Shown here: positions 42,666-51,761 of the stretch, one piece after another | How positions within the stretch are numbered: position 1 is the stretch's first letter | Layout: the number at the start of each line of letters is the position of its first letter | NCBI RefSeq assembly: GCF_029892095.1 | Contig: NZ_JARZAE010000004.1 | Location: 2,170,001-2,234,000 of the forward strand | Source of the DNA: Kitasatospora sp. MAP12-44 | GTDB lineage: Bacteria > Actinomycetota > Actinomycetes > Streptomycetales > Streptomycetaceae | Direction of reading: 5' to 3' | DNA length: 64,000 bases | Translations under genes and position numbers: made by a program | The notes under the pieces: generated by a model | What the model was told of the DNA's origin: nothing | Database searches by the model: none | Seen by the model: only the letters and a program-made list of their open reading frames with translations

Positions 42666-43166
42666 CTAACGGGAGTTGGGGACGTAACCGAGGGCCACCG
42701 GGTCGATGGGCCCGCCGTCCGCCAGCCAGCTCTCCCGAACGTTGGCCAGCAGGGCCGGCAGGTGCGGCGGCCAGAGTGGGTCGGCGGCCGGGTCGGCGAG
42801 GTCTGCGGGGGTCCACCAGCGCCAGTCGAGGATGTGGTCCGTCGCGTGGGCCGCGCTCACGTCGCCGAGCGGGCCGCGGCGTGGACCCCGGCCGAGGAAG
42901 ATGTGCTCGTGCTGGCGGACCGGGGTGCCGTGCCAGGTGAAGTCGTGCTCCCAGGTGCAGAGCAGCGGGCCGGGTGGGACGTCCAACCAGCCGGTCTCCT
43001 CGGCCAGTTCACGCCGCGCGGCCGCCTCGGGGCGCTCCCCCGGCTCGATCCCTCCGCCGGGCATGTTCCAGTGCACGCCGACCTCGCTGTTGTCGGACCG
43101 CAGGAGGAAGACCGCGCCGTCCGGAGCCAGGACCGCCGTTCGAGCCGCGCTTCGAGGAGTTCGCAT
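42666..43166 (-). CDS. NUDIX hydrolase
   Basis: 166 aa. A complete Nudix box is present: GGGIEPGERPEAAARRELAE then ETGW (about residues 37-60), with the REL-x-EE metal ligands. The substrate (nucleoside diphosphate derivative) is unknown. The N-terminus RTPRSAARTAVLAPDGAVFLL begins the Nudix fold, so ATG at 43166 is the likely start. Ends 160 bp before the next gene on the same strand. Confidence 0.9.
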   Translation of the reverse strand: MRTPRSAARTAVLAPDGAVFLLRSDNSEVGVHWNMPGGGIEPGERPEAAARRELAEETGWLDVPPGPLLCTWEHDFTWHGTPVRQHEHIFLGRGPRRGPLGDVSAAHATDHILDWRWWTPADLADPAADPLWPPHLPALLANVRESWLADGGPIDPVALGYVPNSR

Positions 43167-43227
43167 CAGGGCACCCTGGCAGAGCGTCGCCGTCGTTGTC
43201 GAATGGGATAAAAGCGCGAGAAACGCC

Positions 43228-43259
43228 GAGGGCCCGCACGCCGAAGCGTGCGGGCCCTC
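43228..43259 (-). terminator. Terminator of the DEAD-box helicase gene
   Basis: Perfect 14-bp arms GAGGGCCCGCACGC and GCGTGCGGGCCCTC around CGAA. On the minus strand it is followed by CGGCGTTTCTCGCGCTTTT. Confidence 0.9.
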
Positions 43260-43274
43260 AAGCAGAAGCGATCG

Positions 43275-44987
43275 TCAGCGCGCGGGACGGCGCTGGCGGC
43301 CGGTGCCGTAGTTGCCGCCGCTCTTGGAGCCGGTACCGGGGGCGGCGCCGCTGCTCGCCTTGCCGGAGAAGCCGGCCGCCTGGCGCGGCGCGCCCGAGCC
43401 GCTACCGCCACCCGCACCGGCGCCCATCCGCTGCTTGGGGCGGCGGCGGCGCGGGTTGCCGTTGGCGTCCACGTCGGTCGGGCGGGTGGAACGCGGGCCG
43501 GACGGACGGCGGTTGGCGCTCGGAGCCGGAGCGGGAGCCGCCACCACGGCCAGCGTCACGGCGACGCCGGACGGCGTACGGGCGCCGGTGATCCGGCTCA
43601 GCTCGGCGTCGCCGGGGCGCACCTTGGTGGTGACCGGGCGGATGCCCGCGGTGGACATCAGCTTCGTCATGTCGCGGCGCTGCTCGGGCAGCACCAGGGT
43701 GACCACGGTGCCCGACTCGCCGGCCCGGGCGGTACGGCCGCCGCGGTGCAGGTAGTCCTTGTGGTCGATCGGCGGGTCCACGTTGACGACCAGGTCCAGG
43801 CCGTCGATGTGGATGCCGCGGGCCGCGACGTTGGTGGCGATCAGCGCGGTGACGTTGCCGTCGCGGAACTGGTCGAGTGTGCGGTTGCGCTGCGGCTGGG
43901 ACTTGCCGCCGTGCAGCGCGGCCGCCTTGACGCCGCTGGCCAGCAGCTGCTTGGCCAGCCGGTCGGCGCCGTGCTTCGTGTGCACGAACATGATCACGCG
44001 ACCCTCGCGGGAGGCGACGTGCGCGGTGACGGAGGCCTTGTCGGCCGCCTCCAGGTGGAGCACGTGGTGCTCCATGGTGGTGACCGCGCCCTGCGAGGGG
44101 TCCACCGAGTGGGTGACCGGGTCGCTCAGGAAGCGCTTGACCAGCCGGTCGACGTTGCGGTCCAGGGTCGCGGAGAAGAGCATCCGCTGCCCGTTCTCCT
44201 CGACCTGCTCGAGCAGCTTGGTGACCTGCGGCAGGAAGCCCATGTCGGCCATCTGGTCGGCCTCGTCCAGGACGGTGATCGACACCTGGTCGAGCCGGAC
44301 GTCCTGGCGGTTGATCAGGTCGTCGAGCCGGCCCGGGGTGGCCACCAGGATCTCGGCGCCGCGGCGCAGCGCGTTCGCCTGCCGGGTGATCGACATGCCG
44401 CCGACCACGGTGGCGATCCGCAGGTTGACGGAGGTCGCGTACGGGGTGAGCGCATCGGTGACCTGCTGGGCCAGCTCGCGGGTGGGCACCAGCACCAGGG
44501 CCAGCGGCTTGCGGGCGTCGGCCCGGCGGCCGTTGGTACGGGCCAGGACGGCGAGGCCGAAGGCGAGGGTCTTGCCGGAGCCGGTGCGGCCGCGGCCGAG
44601 CACGTCGCGCCCGGCGATCGCGTCGGGCAGCGTGGCGGACTGGATCGGGAACGGCTCGGTGACGCCCTCCCGGGTCAGCGCGCTGAGCAGTGCCTTGGGC
44701 ATCTCCAGCTCGGCGAAGGTGGCCGCCGGCGGACGCGCGGGGGTGCCGACCGGGATGGCGAAGTCTGCGGGGGCCTCGGGGGTACGGCTCTGGCCGGAAC
44801 CGCCGCGACCGCGGCTCTGTCCCTGGCTCTGGCCGCGCAGCCCACCGGAGCTGCGGCCGGCCCGCGACTGCGCGTCGCTGAACCCGCCCGAGCTGCTGCG
44901 GCTGCCGGAGGCACTGCCACCGGTACGGGGGCGGCCGCGGCCGGTCGAACCAGTTGAACCGGTTGAACGGCGTGCTTGATCGGTCAT
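43275..44987 (-). CDS. DEAD-box RNA helicase
   Basis: 570 aa. Helicase motifs in order: Q-motif region EPFPIQSATLP, GRTGSGKTLAFG (I), PTRELAQQ (Ia), ATPGRLDD (Ib), VLDEADQM (II, DEAD), FSATL (III), FVHTKHGADRLAKQL (IV), ATNVAARGIHIDG (V) and YLHRGGRTARAG (VI). Ser/Gly-rich N-terminal tail (about 75 residues) and Arg/Gly-rich C-terminal tail suit RNA binding. ATG at 44987 has GGATGGAG upstream. It lies next to a cold-shock protein gene on the same strand, a pairing that fits RNA remodelling in the cold. Confidence 0.95.
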   Translation of the reverse strand: MTDQARRSTGSTGSTGRGRPRTGGSASGSRSSSGGFSDAQSRAGRSSGGLRGQSQGQSRGRGGSGQSRTPEAPADFAIPVGTPARPPAATFAELEMPKALLSALTREGVTEPFPIQSATLPDAIAGRDVLGRGRTGSGKTLAFGLAVLARTNGRRADARKPLALVLVPTRELAQQVTDALTPYATSVNLRIATVVGGMSITRQANALRRGAEILVATPGRLDDLINRQDVRLDQVSITVLDEADQMADMGFLPQVTKLLEQVEENGQRMLFSATLDRNVDRLVKRFLSDPVTHSVDPSQGAVTTMEHHVLHLEAADKASVTAHVASREGRVIMFVHTKHGADRLAKQLLASGVKAAALHGGKSQPQRNRTLDQFRDGNVTALIATNVAARGIHIDGLDLVVNVDPPIDHKDYLHRGGRTARAGESGTVVTLVLPEQRRDMTKLMSTAGIRPVTTKVRPGDAELSRITGARTPSGVAVTLAVVAAPAPAPSANRRPSGPRSTRPTDVDANGNPRRRRPKQRMGAGAGGGSGSGAPRQAAGFSGKASSGAAPGTGSKSGGNYGTGRQRRPAR

Positions 44988-45079
44988 ACGTCTAACTCCA
45001 TCCTGAGCGGTCACACCAGCGGTGACGCGAGGTTTCGGCCGTCAGGAGAGTGCGCCGCCCCGGCCGTTCGGCGGCATGG

Positions 45080-45113
45080 GCGAAGGCCCGCACCGTGCGG
45101 TACGGGCCTTCGC
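45080..45113 (-). terminator. Stem-loop after the cold-shock gene
   Basis: Arms GCGAAGGCCCG and CGGGCCTTCGC around CACCGTGCGGTA, between the cold-shock stop (45149) and the helicase start. No U-run on the minus strand, as is common in Streptomyces. Confidence 0.65.
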
Positions 45114-45148
45114 TTGCGTTGTGCGTTTTCCAGCGTTATGCCGGAAAA

Positions 45149-45352
45149 TCAGATGGCGCGAATGTTCTCGGCCTGCGGGCCCTTCTGGCCCTGCGTGACG
45201 TCGAACTCGACCTTCTGGCCCTCGAGGAGCTCGCGGAAGCCATTGGCCTGGATGTTCGAGTAGTGGGCGAACACGTCAGCGCCGCCACCATCCTGCTCGA
45301 TGAAGCCGAAGCCCTTTTCGCTGTTGAACCACTTCACGGTGCCGGTAGCCAT
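45149..45352 (-). CDS. csp: Cold-shock protein (CspA family)
   Basis: 67 aa, one cold-shock domain. RNP1 KGFGFIEQ and RNP2 VFAHYS are intact, and it starts [14 protein letters not shown] as usual. It binds single-stranded RNA/DNA and acts as an RNA chaperone. AGGAG precedes the ATG at 45352. A structured leader with a 13-bp hairpin lies 95-125 nt upstream. Confidence 0.96.
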   Translation of the reverse strand: MATGTVKWFNSEKGFGFIEQDGGGADVFAHYSNIQANGFRELLEGQKVEFDVTQGQKGPQAENIRAI

Positions 45353-45446
45353 AACCGTCTCCTAAATTCTGGGGCATCGAGACCCGCACCTCGCGGGCCT
45401 CAAGTAGCCGCGATCCCCATCCGGAGATAACACCGGACAAAACAAA

Positions 45447-45476
45447 TGCACCTGTTGGTTGGTACCAGCAGGTGCA
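45447..45476 (-). promoter_or_regulatory. Hairpin in the cold-shock gene leader
   Basis: Arms TGCACCTGTTGGT and ACCAGCAGGTGCA pair over 13 bp with one G-T wobble; the loop is TGGT. It sits 95 nt before the start of the cold-shock gene, likely in its 5' untranslated region. Confidence 0.55.
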
Positions 45477-45637
45477 CACAAACGTTCATGGGAACCAAAA
45501 CTGCAACTGAGTCGACTGTAGCACGACGACGGCCGGACTGATCGGATAATTTTCGCGGGCGGCCACCCCGCCCGCAACAGCACGGCGGGCCCGCCCCCAG
45601 GTCAACCGGGGTGCGGGCCCGCCGTACGGCAGGTGGA

Positions 45638-47977
45638 TCAGCGGAGCCCGGCGGGCTCCACGTCGTCCTCGTAGCGGTAGTCGCCCACCGCCGTGACCGG
45701 GGCGCTGTGGCCCTCGATCGTGTTGTGGCCGGGCCACCAGGCCTTGCGGCCGAGCAGCGCGGTGAGCGCCGGAGTGAAGAACATCGCCATCACGAAGGCC
45801 GACACCGCGATGCCGAAGGCCACCGAGAAGCCGATCTCGCTGAAGAGGGTGTTCCCGGCGAAGCACATGGTCCCGAAGGTCGCCGCCAGGATGCCGCCGG
45901 CAGCTGCGACAGTCGGGCCGCCGTGCCGGATCGCGAGACTGGCCGCCTCGCGGGGGCTGTGGCCCTCCTGGGCCTCTTCCCGCAGTCGGGCGATCATCAG
46001 GATGTTGTAGTCCGTGCCGATCGCCACCACGAAGAGGTAGATGAACATCGGCAGCATGAACATGATGCCCTGCTGGCTCTGGAACTTGAGGAAGACCAGG
46101 CTGGTGGCACCCACCGTGGCTCCGAAGCCCAGGCCGACGGCCGCCATCAGGTACCAGGGCGCGACGGCACTGCGCAGCAGCAGGCCGAGGATCAGCATGA
46201 TCAGCACAGCGGCGATCGGGAAGACCAACGAGTAGTCGTGGGCCATCGCGGAGTTGATGTCCTTGTAGACGGCTGTGATACCGCCGACGTACGCCTCGGA
46301 GCCCTGGGGCGCCGCGCTGTGCGCCGCGCTGCGCAGACCGCCGATGGTGTCGATCGCTGCATTGGAGGCCGGGTCGTCCTTCAGCGTGACGGTGAAGTCG
46401 GCGGTCAGCTTGTCCTTGCTCACCGTCGGCGTCGGCGCGACGGCGGCGACGCCCTTCACCTGGCTGAGCGTGTTGATGTAGCCGGGGAAGGCGGCCGGGT
46501 CGAGCGGCGTGCCATTGGTCGAGGTCAGGTAGACCTGCGAGGGGGCCGACGCTCCGGCCGAGAACTCGCTCATGACGGTGTTCTGGACGACCATCGACTC
46601 CTTGGTCTTCGGCATGGAACCGGAAGCCAGGTCAAAGGTTCCCTTGTAGCTGAACGCGCCGAGTGCGAGGACGACCAGCAGGCCGCCGGAGACCACGGCC
46701 GCCCAGCCCGGCCGGCGCTGGACGGTCCTGCCGAGCACGGCGAAGCGAGCGCCGGTGGGCTCGACTAGCCAGGGCTCGGCGAACGTCTTGCGCGGTCGGG
46801 CGGCGAAGAACTGCCGACGCACCAACCACAGCCGGCGGATCAGCGAGCCCGGCAGGTCGGAGTAGCTCGGGTTCAGTCGGAAGTGCCGCACCTTCGGGAT
46901 CGAGACCACGAAGTGCGGGACCCAGCGCAGCCACATCACGGTCCGCCGGAACAGCACCCGCTCGGGGAGGAGCGAGAGCACGGCCGGCACCAGGGTGATC
47001 GAGGCCAGCGCGGTCACGAAGACCGCGATGGCCAGCTCCGGGCCGAGTGCCTTGAACATGCCGAGGCTGGAGAGGATCAGGACGCTGAAGGCCACGATGA
47101 CCGCACCGGCCGCCGAGGCGATCGCCTCACCGACCCGGGCGACCGCGTTGACCACGGCGGTCTTCCGGTCGTCGCCTGCTCGCAGGCGTTCGCGGTAGCG
47201 GAACATCAGGAAGAGGAAGTAGTCCGTCCCGACACCGAAGAGCACGACGATCAGGATGGCCGAGGAGGAGCTGTCCGCATTGAGGCCGAAGGCCTTGCTG
47301 GCGTCGGCGATCAGACCGTTGGCGACCATCGAGTAGATGACGATCGAGAGGATCGGGAGCAGCGCGATGAGCGGGCTGCGGAAGATCAGGAACAGCGTCA
47401 GCAGGATGATGACGACCGTGCCCACACCGATCAGGGTGTTGGCCAGCTTGGAGGAGTCCTGCTGGTCGAGCTGCTGCGCGGCCGGGCCGCCGAGCTGGAC
47501 CTTGAGGTCACTGCCGGCCGCTATCGCCTTGGCGTCGTCCCGCAGGCTCTTGGCGGTGTCCGCGGTGGGCGGGCCCTGCGGAGCGTCCTTCGTGAAGCCG
47601 ATCGAGGAGATCGCGTACTTGCCGTCCTTGGAGACCGACCGGTCGCCGACCGGAAGGATGGTCTGGACGTACTTGATCTTCTTGTCGGTCAGCCCCTGGA
47701 CGACCTTCTCCATGGTGGCGTGGTCGGCAGCATCCAGGTTGCCACCGTCGGTGCGCTCGAAGAGCAGCATCGCGGACGGCGTGAACGCGGCCGGGAAAGC
47801 CTTCGCCTGGAGATCCGCAGCCTGGATCGACTCGTAGTGACGCGGCAGGAACGAGCTCTCGTCCGTGTTCGCGGTCAGCGTCGGCGCGGTGGCGACGATG
47901 GCGATGGCCGCCACGATCCACGCGGCGATCACCCACCAGGCCCGACGGACGACGAATTGCCCGATTCGATGGAACAT
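45638..47977 (-). CDS. MMPL family transporter
   Basis: 779 aa, about 12 transmembrane helices in two repeats, each with a large extracytoplasmic loop. The two GTDY motifs typical of MMPL/RND-type proton relays are present: FGVGTDYFLFLMFRYRE (first half) and VAIGTDYNILMIARLREE (second half). MMPL proteins export lipids, siderophores or drugs; the cargo is unknown. ATG at 47977 begins FHRIGQFVVRRAWWVIAAW, the usual start. Twin TetR-type operators lie 90-157 bp upstream. A second MMPL gene runs the other way. Confidence 0.92.
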   Translation of the reverse strand: MFHRIGQFVVRRAWWVIAAWIVAAIAIVATAPTLTANTDESSFLPRHYESIQAADLQAKAFPAAFTPSAMLLFERTDGGNLDAADHATMEKVVQGLTDKKIKYVQTILPVGDRSVSKDGKYAISSIGFTKDAPQGPPTADTAKSLRDDAKAIAAGSDLKVQLGGPAAQQLDQQDSSKLANTLIGVGTVVIILLTLFLIFRSPLIALLPILSIVIYSMVANGLIADASKAFGLNADSSSSAILIVVLFGVGTDYFLFLMFRYRERLRAGDDRKTAVVNAVARVGEAIASAAGAVIVAFSVLILSSLGMFKALGPELAIAVFVTALASITLVPAVLSLLPERVLFRRTVMWLRWVPHFVVSIPKVRHFRLNPSYSDLPGSLIRRLWLVRRQFFAARPRKTFAEPWLVEPTGARFAVLGRTVQRRPGWAAVVSGGLLVVLALGAFSYKGTFDLASGSMPKTKESMVVQNTVMSEFSAGASAPSQVYLTSTNGTPLDPAAFPGYINTLSQVKGVAAVAPTPTVSKDKLTADFTVTLKDDPASNAAIDTIGGLRSAAHSAAPQGSEAYVGGITAVYKDINSAMAHDYSLVFPIAAVLIMLILGLLLRSAVAPWYLMAAVGLGFGATVGATSLVFLKFQSQQGIMFMLPMFIYLFVVAIGTDYNILMIARLREEAQEGHSPREAASLAIRHGGPTVAAAGGILAATFGTMCFAGNTLFSEIGFSVAFGIAVSAFVMAMFFTPALTALLGRKAWWPGHNTIEGHSAPVTAVGDYRYEDDVEPAGLR

Positions 47978-48066
47978 GCTTGTGATGCCTCCTGGGCATG
48001 GCTCATCGCAGCCCTGGGGGGACGGAACGCCGGGCGACGACTGTGACCCGGCTGAGGCGGCAGCGC

Positions 48067-48087
48067 CTTAGCCGGTCGGCAGGTAAG
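48067..48087. promoter_or_regulatory. TetR-type operator box 1
   Basis: On the reverse strand it reads CTTACCTGCCGACCGGCTAA. It agrees with box 2 at 17 of the first 19 positions, in opposite orientation. Confidence 0.6.
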
Positions 48088-48113
48088 TGAACAACGGGAG
48101 CATCCTACGGGTT

Positions 48114-48134
48114 CTTACTTGCCGACCGGCAAGT
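48114..48134. promoter_or_regulatory. TetR-type operator box 2
   Basis: CTTACTTGCCGACCGGCAAG contains the palindrome ACTTGCC-GACC-GGCAAGT. It resembles operators of TetR regulators that control MMPL/EmrB exporters. Centres of boxes 1 and 2 are 47 bp apart. Confidence 0.65.
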
Positions 48135-48293
48135 GACCCCCACTGTGGCCCCCGCGACTGTTCCCCTAGGGGGCGGTCCAGCCGTCCCCTAGACCATCCT
48201 GACCTGTGGGCGTGCCAGTTGACCTCGTACTCCGGGTGGAGACCCCTCCCCCTCAGGGTGGAGTTCGCGCCGCCCCCAAGGCGGAGACAACCC

Positions 48294-48307
48294 TGGGGTT
48301 AACCCCA
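48294..48307. promoter_or_regulatory. 14-bp palindrome upstream of the second MMPL gene
   Basis: TGGGGTTAACCCCA is a perfect palindrome about 150 bp before the GTG at 48459. It may be a separate operator. The surrounding 300 bp hold no convincing gene. Confidence 0.45.
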
Positions 48308-48458
48308 CCCCCGCGCTGGGGGAAGGCCCAGGGTGGGCTCACCCGCTGGCCGGATTACCGCTCAACTCCCCCATCCCTAGTGTCTTTTACGAGGCCGGAG
48401 CACCGGTCGGCCGCACTTGCCGCGCACCCTTAGCCGCATCTCCTGGGGGAGAACTCCC

Positions 48459-50693
48459 GTGTCATCAAAACTGGGCCTGGCCGCCACCATGGGCGCCTGG
48501 AGCGCCCGCCATCGCAAGACGGCCGTCTTCGGCTGGCTCCTCTTCGTCGTACTCGCCGCCGTCCTCGGGGGGATGCACGGCAGCACCCAGGTCACCGACG
48601 CCGAGTCCATGCCCGGCCAGGTGGCCCGCGCCGCCCAGATCATGGACGCCGCCGGCCTCAAGAGCCCGGCCGGCGAGACCGTCCTGGTCCAGAGCGGCAC
48701 CCAGACCGCGGACGCCCCGGCGTTCCGGGCCACCGTCCAGCAGGTGCTGGCCGCGGTGGACGGCAGCGGCAAGGCCACCGGCGTCCGCTCGCCCTACGAC
48801 AGCGGGGCGATCTCCGCCGACCGGCACAGCGCCCTGGTGCAGTTCGCGATGACCGGCACCCAGGACGACGCCGTGCGCAACGTGCCGGCCGTGCTCGCCT
48901 CGGTGGCCAGGGTGCAACAGGCCAACCCCTCCCTCACCGTGCAGGAGTTCGGTGACGCGACGGCGAACAAGTGGAGCCAGGACCAGTTCAAGAACGACTT
49001 CGCCAGCGCCGAGTGGACGGCCGTGCCGCTCGCGCTCGGCATCCTGCTGATCGCCTTCGGCGCGCTGGTCGCCGCCGTACTACCGGTCGGCCTGGCACTG
49101 ACCGCCTTCATCGCGGCCGGCGGGCTGGTCGCCCTGAGCAGCGGCTTCCTGCACACCAGCGACGACGCCAGCTCGGTGATGCTGCTGGTGGGCCTGGCCG
49201 TCGGGGTCGACTACTGCCTCTTCTACCTGCGCCGCGAGCGCGAGGAGCGAGCGGCCGGCCGGGACGCGGCGACCGCCCTGCAGATCGCCGCCGCCACCTC
49301 CGGACGGGCCGTGCTGGTCTCCGGGGTGACCGTGGTGGTCGCGATGGCGGGCATGTTCCTGACCGGGATCGGCGACTTCCAGGCGATGTCCTACGCCACC
49401 ATCGTCGTGGTGATCACCGCGGTGGTCGGCTCGCTCACCGTGCTGCCCGCCCTGCTGTCGATGCTCGGCGACCGGGTCGACAAGGGCCGGGTGCCACTGC
49501 TGCACAAGCTCAAGCAGCGCGACACCGGCAACGGCGGCCGAGTCTGGAACGCCGTGCTGACCCCGGTGCTGCGCCACCCGCTCGCCGCCGCCCTGCTGGC
49601 CGGCGGCCTGCTGCTCGGCCTGGCGAGCCCGCTGGTGGGCATGCACACCGCCACCCTGACGTTCCAGCAGAACCTGCCCAAGGGCAACGCCCTGGTGCAG
49701 ACCTCCAACCGGATCCAGGCCGCCTTCCCCGGCAGCCCCTCCCCCGCCACGGTGGTCGTCAAGGCCGCCGACATCAACTCCCCCGCGATGAAGCAGGCGA
49801 TCGCCGACTTCGAGACCCGGGCGCTGGCCACCGGCAGGATGCACGGGCCGATCGACGTCACCGTGCATGCCGCCCAGAACGTCGCCCTGATCGACGTCCC
49901 ACTCAACGGCAGCGGCAACGACGCCGCCAGCGTCGCGGCCCTGAAGACCCTGCGCACCGACGTGGTCCCGCACACCCTGCTCACCGTGCCCGGCACCGAG
50001 GCCCCGGTGACCGGCAGCACGGCCGGCTCGTACGACTTCAACCAGCAGATGACCGGCAGCCTGCTCCCGGTCTTCGGCTTCGTGGTCGCCTTCGCCTTCC
50101 TGCTGATGCTCGCCTCGTTCCGCTCCCTGGGGATCGCGGTCACCGCCGTGGTGCTCAACCTGCTGTCGGTGGGCGCCGCGTACGGAGTGCTCGCGCTGGT
50201 CTTCCAGCACGGGGTGGGCGCCTCGCTGCTGGGCACCGCCGGGGTCGGCGCGGTGGAGTCCTGGGTGCCGCTGTTCCTCTTCGTGATCCTCTTCGGGCTG
50301 AGCATGGACTACCACGTCTTCGTGGTCTCCCGGATCAAGGAGGCGCACGACCGCGGTCTGAGCACGTCGGCCGCCATCAGCCACGGCATCCGCTCGACGG
50401 CCGGGGTGGTCACCAGTGCGGCGGTCATCATGGTCGCGGTCTTCGCGGTCTTCGGGACGCTGTCGATGCAGTCCATGAAGCAGATGGGCGTGGGCCTGGC
50501 GGTCGCCGTCCTGGTGGACGCCACGGTGATCCGCGGGGTGCTGCTGCCCTCGCTGATGAGCCTGCTGGGCGAGCGCAACTGGTACCTGCCCCGCTGGCTG
50601 GGCTGGCTCCCGGACTTCTCGCACAGCGAGCCCCCGGCCCCAGCAGCCCCAGCCCCGTCCCCGGCCCACGCCGAGCAGCTGACCACCGCCTGA
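48459..50693 (+). CDS. MMPL family transporter
   Basis: 744 aa, two MMPL repeats. The membrane motifs are AVGVDYCLFYLRREREERAAG (first) and FGLSMDYHVFVVSRIKEAHD (second), the GxDY-type proton relay of this group. The first loop region (about 50-170) is extracytoplasmic and the C-terminus is a Pro/Ala tail. GTG at 48459 follows GGGGGAG at proper spacing. It differs clearly in sequence from the other MMPL protein and is not a recent duplicate. Confidence 0.92.
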   Translation: MSSKLGLAATMGAWSARHRKTAVFGWLLFVVLAAVLGGMHGSTQVTDAESMPGQVARAAQIMDAAGLKSPAGETVLVQSGTQTADAPAFRATVQQVLAAVDGSGKATGVRSPYDSGAISADRHSALVQFAMTGTQDDAVRNVPAVLASVARVQQANPSLTVQEFGDATANKWSQDQFKNDFASAEWTAVPLALGILLIAFGALVAAVLPVGLALTAFIAAGGLVALSSGFLHTSDDASSVMLLVGLAVGVDYCLFYLRREREERAAGRDAATALQIAAATSGRAVLVSGVTVVVAMAGMFLTGIGDFQAMSYATIVVVITAVVGSLTVLPALLSMLGDRVDKGRVPLLHKLKQRDTGNGGRVWNAVLTPVLRHPLAAALLAGGLLLGLASPLVGMHTATLTFQQNLPKGNALVQTSNRIQAAFPGSPSPATVVVKAADINSPAMKQAIADFETRALATGRMHGPIDVTVHAAQNVALIDVPLNGSGNDAASVAALKTLRTDVVPHTLLTVPGTEAPVTGSTAGSYDFNQQMTGSLLPVFGFVVAFAFLLMLASFRSLGIAVTAVVLNLLSVGAAYGVLALVFQHGVGASLLGTAGVGAVESWVPLFLFVILFGLSMDYHVFVVSRIKEAHDRGLSTSAAISHGIRSTAGVVTSAAVIMVAVFAVFGTLSMQSMKQMGVGLAVAVLVDATVIRGVLLPSLMSLLGERNWYLPRWLGWLPDFSHSEPPAPAAPAPSPAHAEQLTTA

Positions 50694-50755
50694 CGCCCCC
50701 TCACAGCGACCGGCCGGGCCCCGCAACCGCGGGTCCCGGCCGGTACGTTTGGCGG

Positions 50756-51640
50756 GTGATCCTTTTCGACGAGGCCCGTGCCCGCGCCCTGCTGGCCACC
50801 GCCTGCGCGGCGGCCGGGCTGCCCGAGCCGGGCGGCGCGCGGCTGATCGCGCTGGGCGAGAACGCCGTCTTCGACCTGGGCGACCCGGCCGTGGTCGCCA
50901 AGGTCGGCCGCGGTCCCGGGCTGGCCGAGCGGGCCCGCGGTGAACTCGCCGTCGCGCGCTGGCTGGACGGCCAGGGCATCCCGGTGGTCCGCGCCTACCG
51001 GCCGCAGGCCCTGACGGCGGACGGACACCCCGTCACCTTCTGGCACCGGCTGGCCCCCGCCATCGCCCCCGCCAGGCCGGCCGACCTCGCGCCGCTGCTG
51101 CGCGCGCTGCACCGGCTGCCCGCACCGCCCGTCGCGCTGCCGCGCCGCGACCTGCTGTCCGGGGTGGAGCGCTGGCTGAGCGCCGCCGAAGGGCACATCG
51201 ACCCGGCCGACGCCGACTTCCTACGTCGGCGCCGGGACGGCTTCGCCGCCGAGCTGGCCGACCTGACACCGCAGCTGACCCCCGGCGTGATCCACGGCGA
51301 CGCGCTGCCGCGCAATGTGCACCTGGGCGCCGACGGCCCGATCCTGCTCGACCTGGAGACCGTCTCGGACGACCTGCGCGAGCACGACCTGGTGGTCCTC
51401 GCCCTCAGCCACGACCGCTACGGCGTCCCGGCCGCCGACTACCGCGCCTTCACCGACGCCTACGGCTGGGACGTCCGCGACTGGTCCGGCTGCGCCGTGC
51501 TGCGCGGCGCCCGCGAGACGGCCAGCGCCTCCTGGGTCGCCCAGCAGACCCCGGGCAATCCGGCGGCCCTGGCCGAGTTCCGCCGCCGGGTCGCCTCACT
51601 GCGCGAGGGGGATGGCACAGTCCGCTGGTATGCCTTTTGA
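50756..51640 (+). CDS. Phosphotransferase (APH) family protein
   Basis: 294 aa. Aminoglycoside-phosphotransferase/choline-kinase-like fold: N-lobe with VVAKVGRGPGLAERARGELAVARWL, catalytic loop VIHGDALPRNVHL (about residue 181) and metal-binding LLDLETVS (about 199). Real substrate unknown; resistance is not implied. No ribosome site precedes GTG at 50756, but TACGTT ends 6 nt upstream, so the mRNA is probably leaderless. Confidence 0.85.
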   Translation: MILFDEARARALLATACAAAGLPEPGGARLIALGENAVFDLGDPAVVAKVGRGPGLAERARGELAVARWLDGQGIPVVRAYRPQALTADGHPVTFWHRLAPAIAPARPADLAPLLRALHRLPAPPVALPRRDLLSGVERWLSAAEGHIDPADADFLRRRRDGFAAELADLTPQLTPGVIHGDALPRNVHLGADGPILLDLETVSDDLREHDLVVLALSHDRYGVPAADYRAFTDAYGWDVRDWSGCAVLRGARETASASWVAQQTPGNPAALAEFRRRVASLREGDGTVRWYAF

Positions 51641-51642
51641 CG

Positions 51643-51674
51643 TTCTCTGAGAATTCTCTGAAGTTCCTATGAAC
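51643..51674. promoter_or_regulatory. Two short palindromes before the polysaccharide deacetylase gene
   Basis: TTCTCTGAGAA (51643-51653) and GTTCCTATGAAC (51663-51674) lie in the only AT-rich stretch between the kinase and deacetylase genes, where the promoter should be. Confidence 0.4.
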
Positions 51675-51761
51675 GTACCGGAACTGTCGGTCAGACAGTG
51701 GCGTCGTACAGGGCAGTCGCATCCACCCCGGGCGACGCGTACCACTCCAGGAGCCGCCGCC

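Noticed and set aside
42520..42668. Short plus-strand frame ending in DRDAWPCHQCCR
   Set aside because: Looks protein-like at its end but no start, ribosome site or family; possibly chance.
48219..48241. MerR-like promoter (TTGACCTC with CTCCGGGTGGAG dyad)
   Set aside because: No convincing -10 at the expected distance and no MerR gene; too weak to list as a feature.
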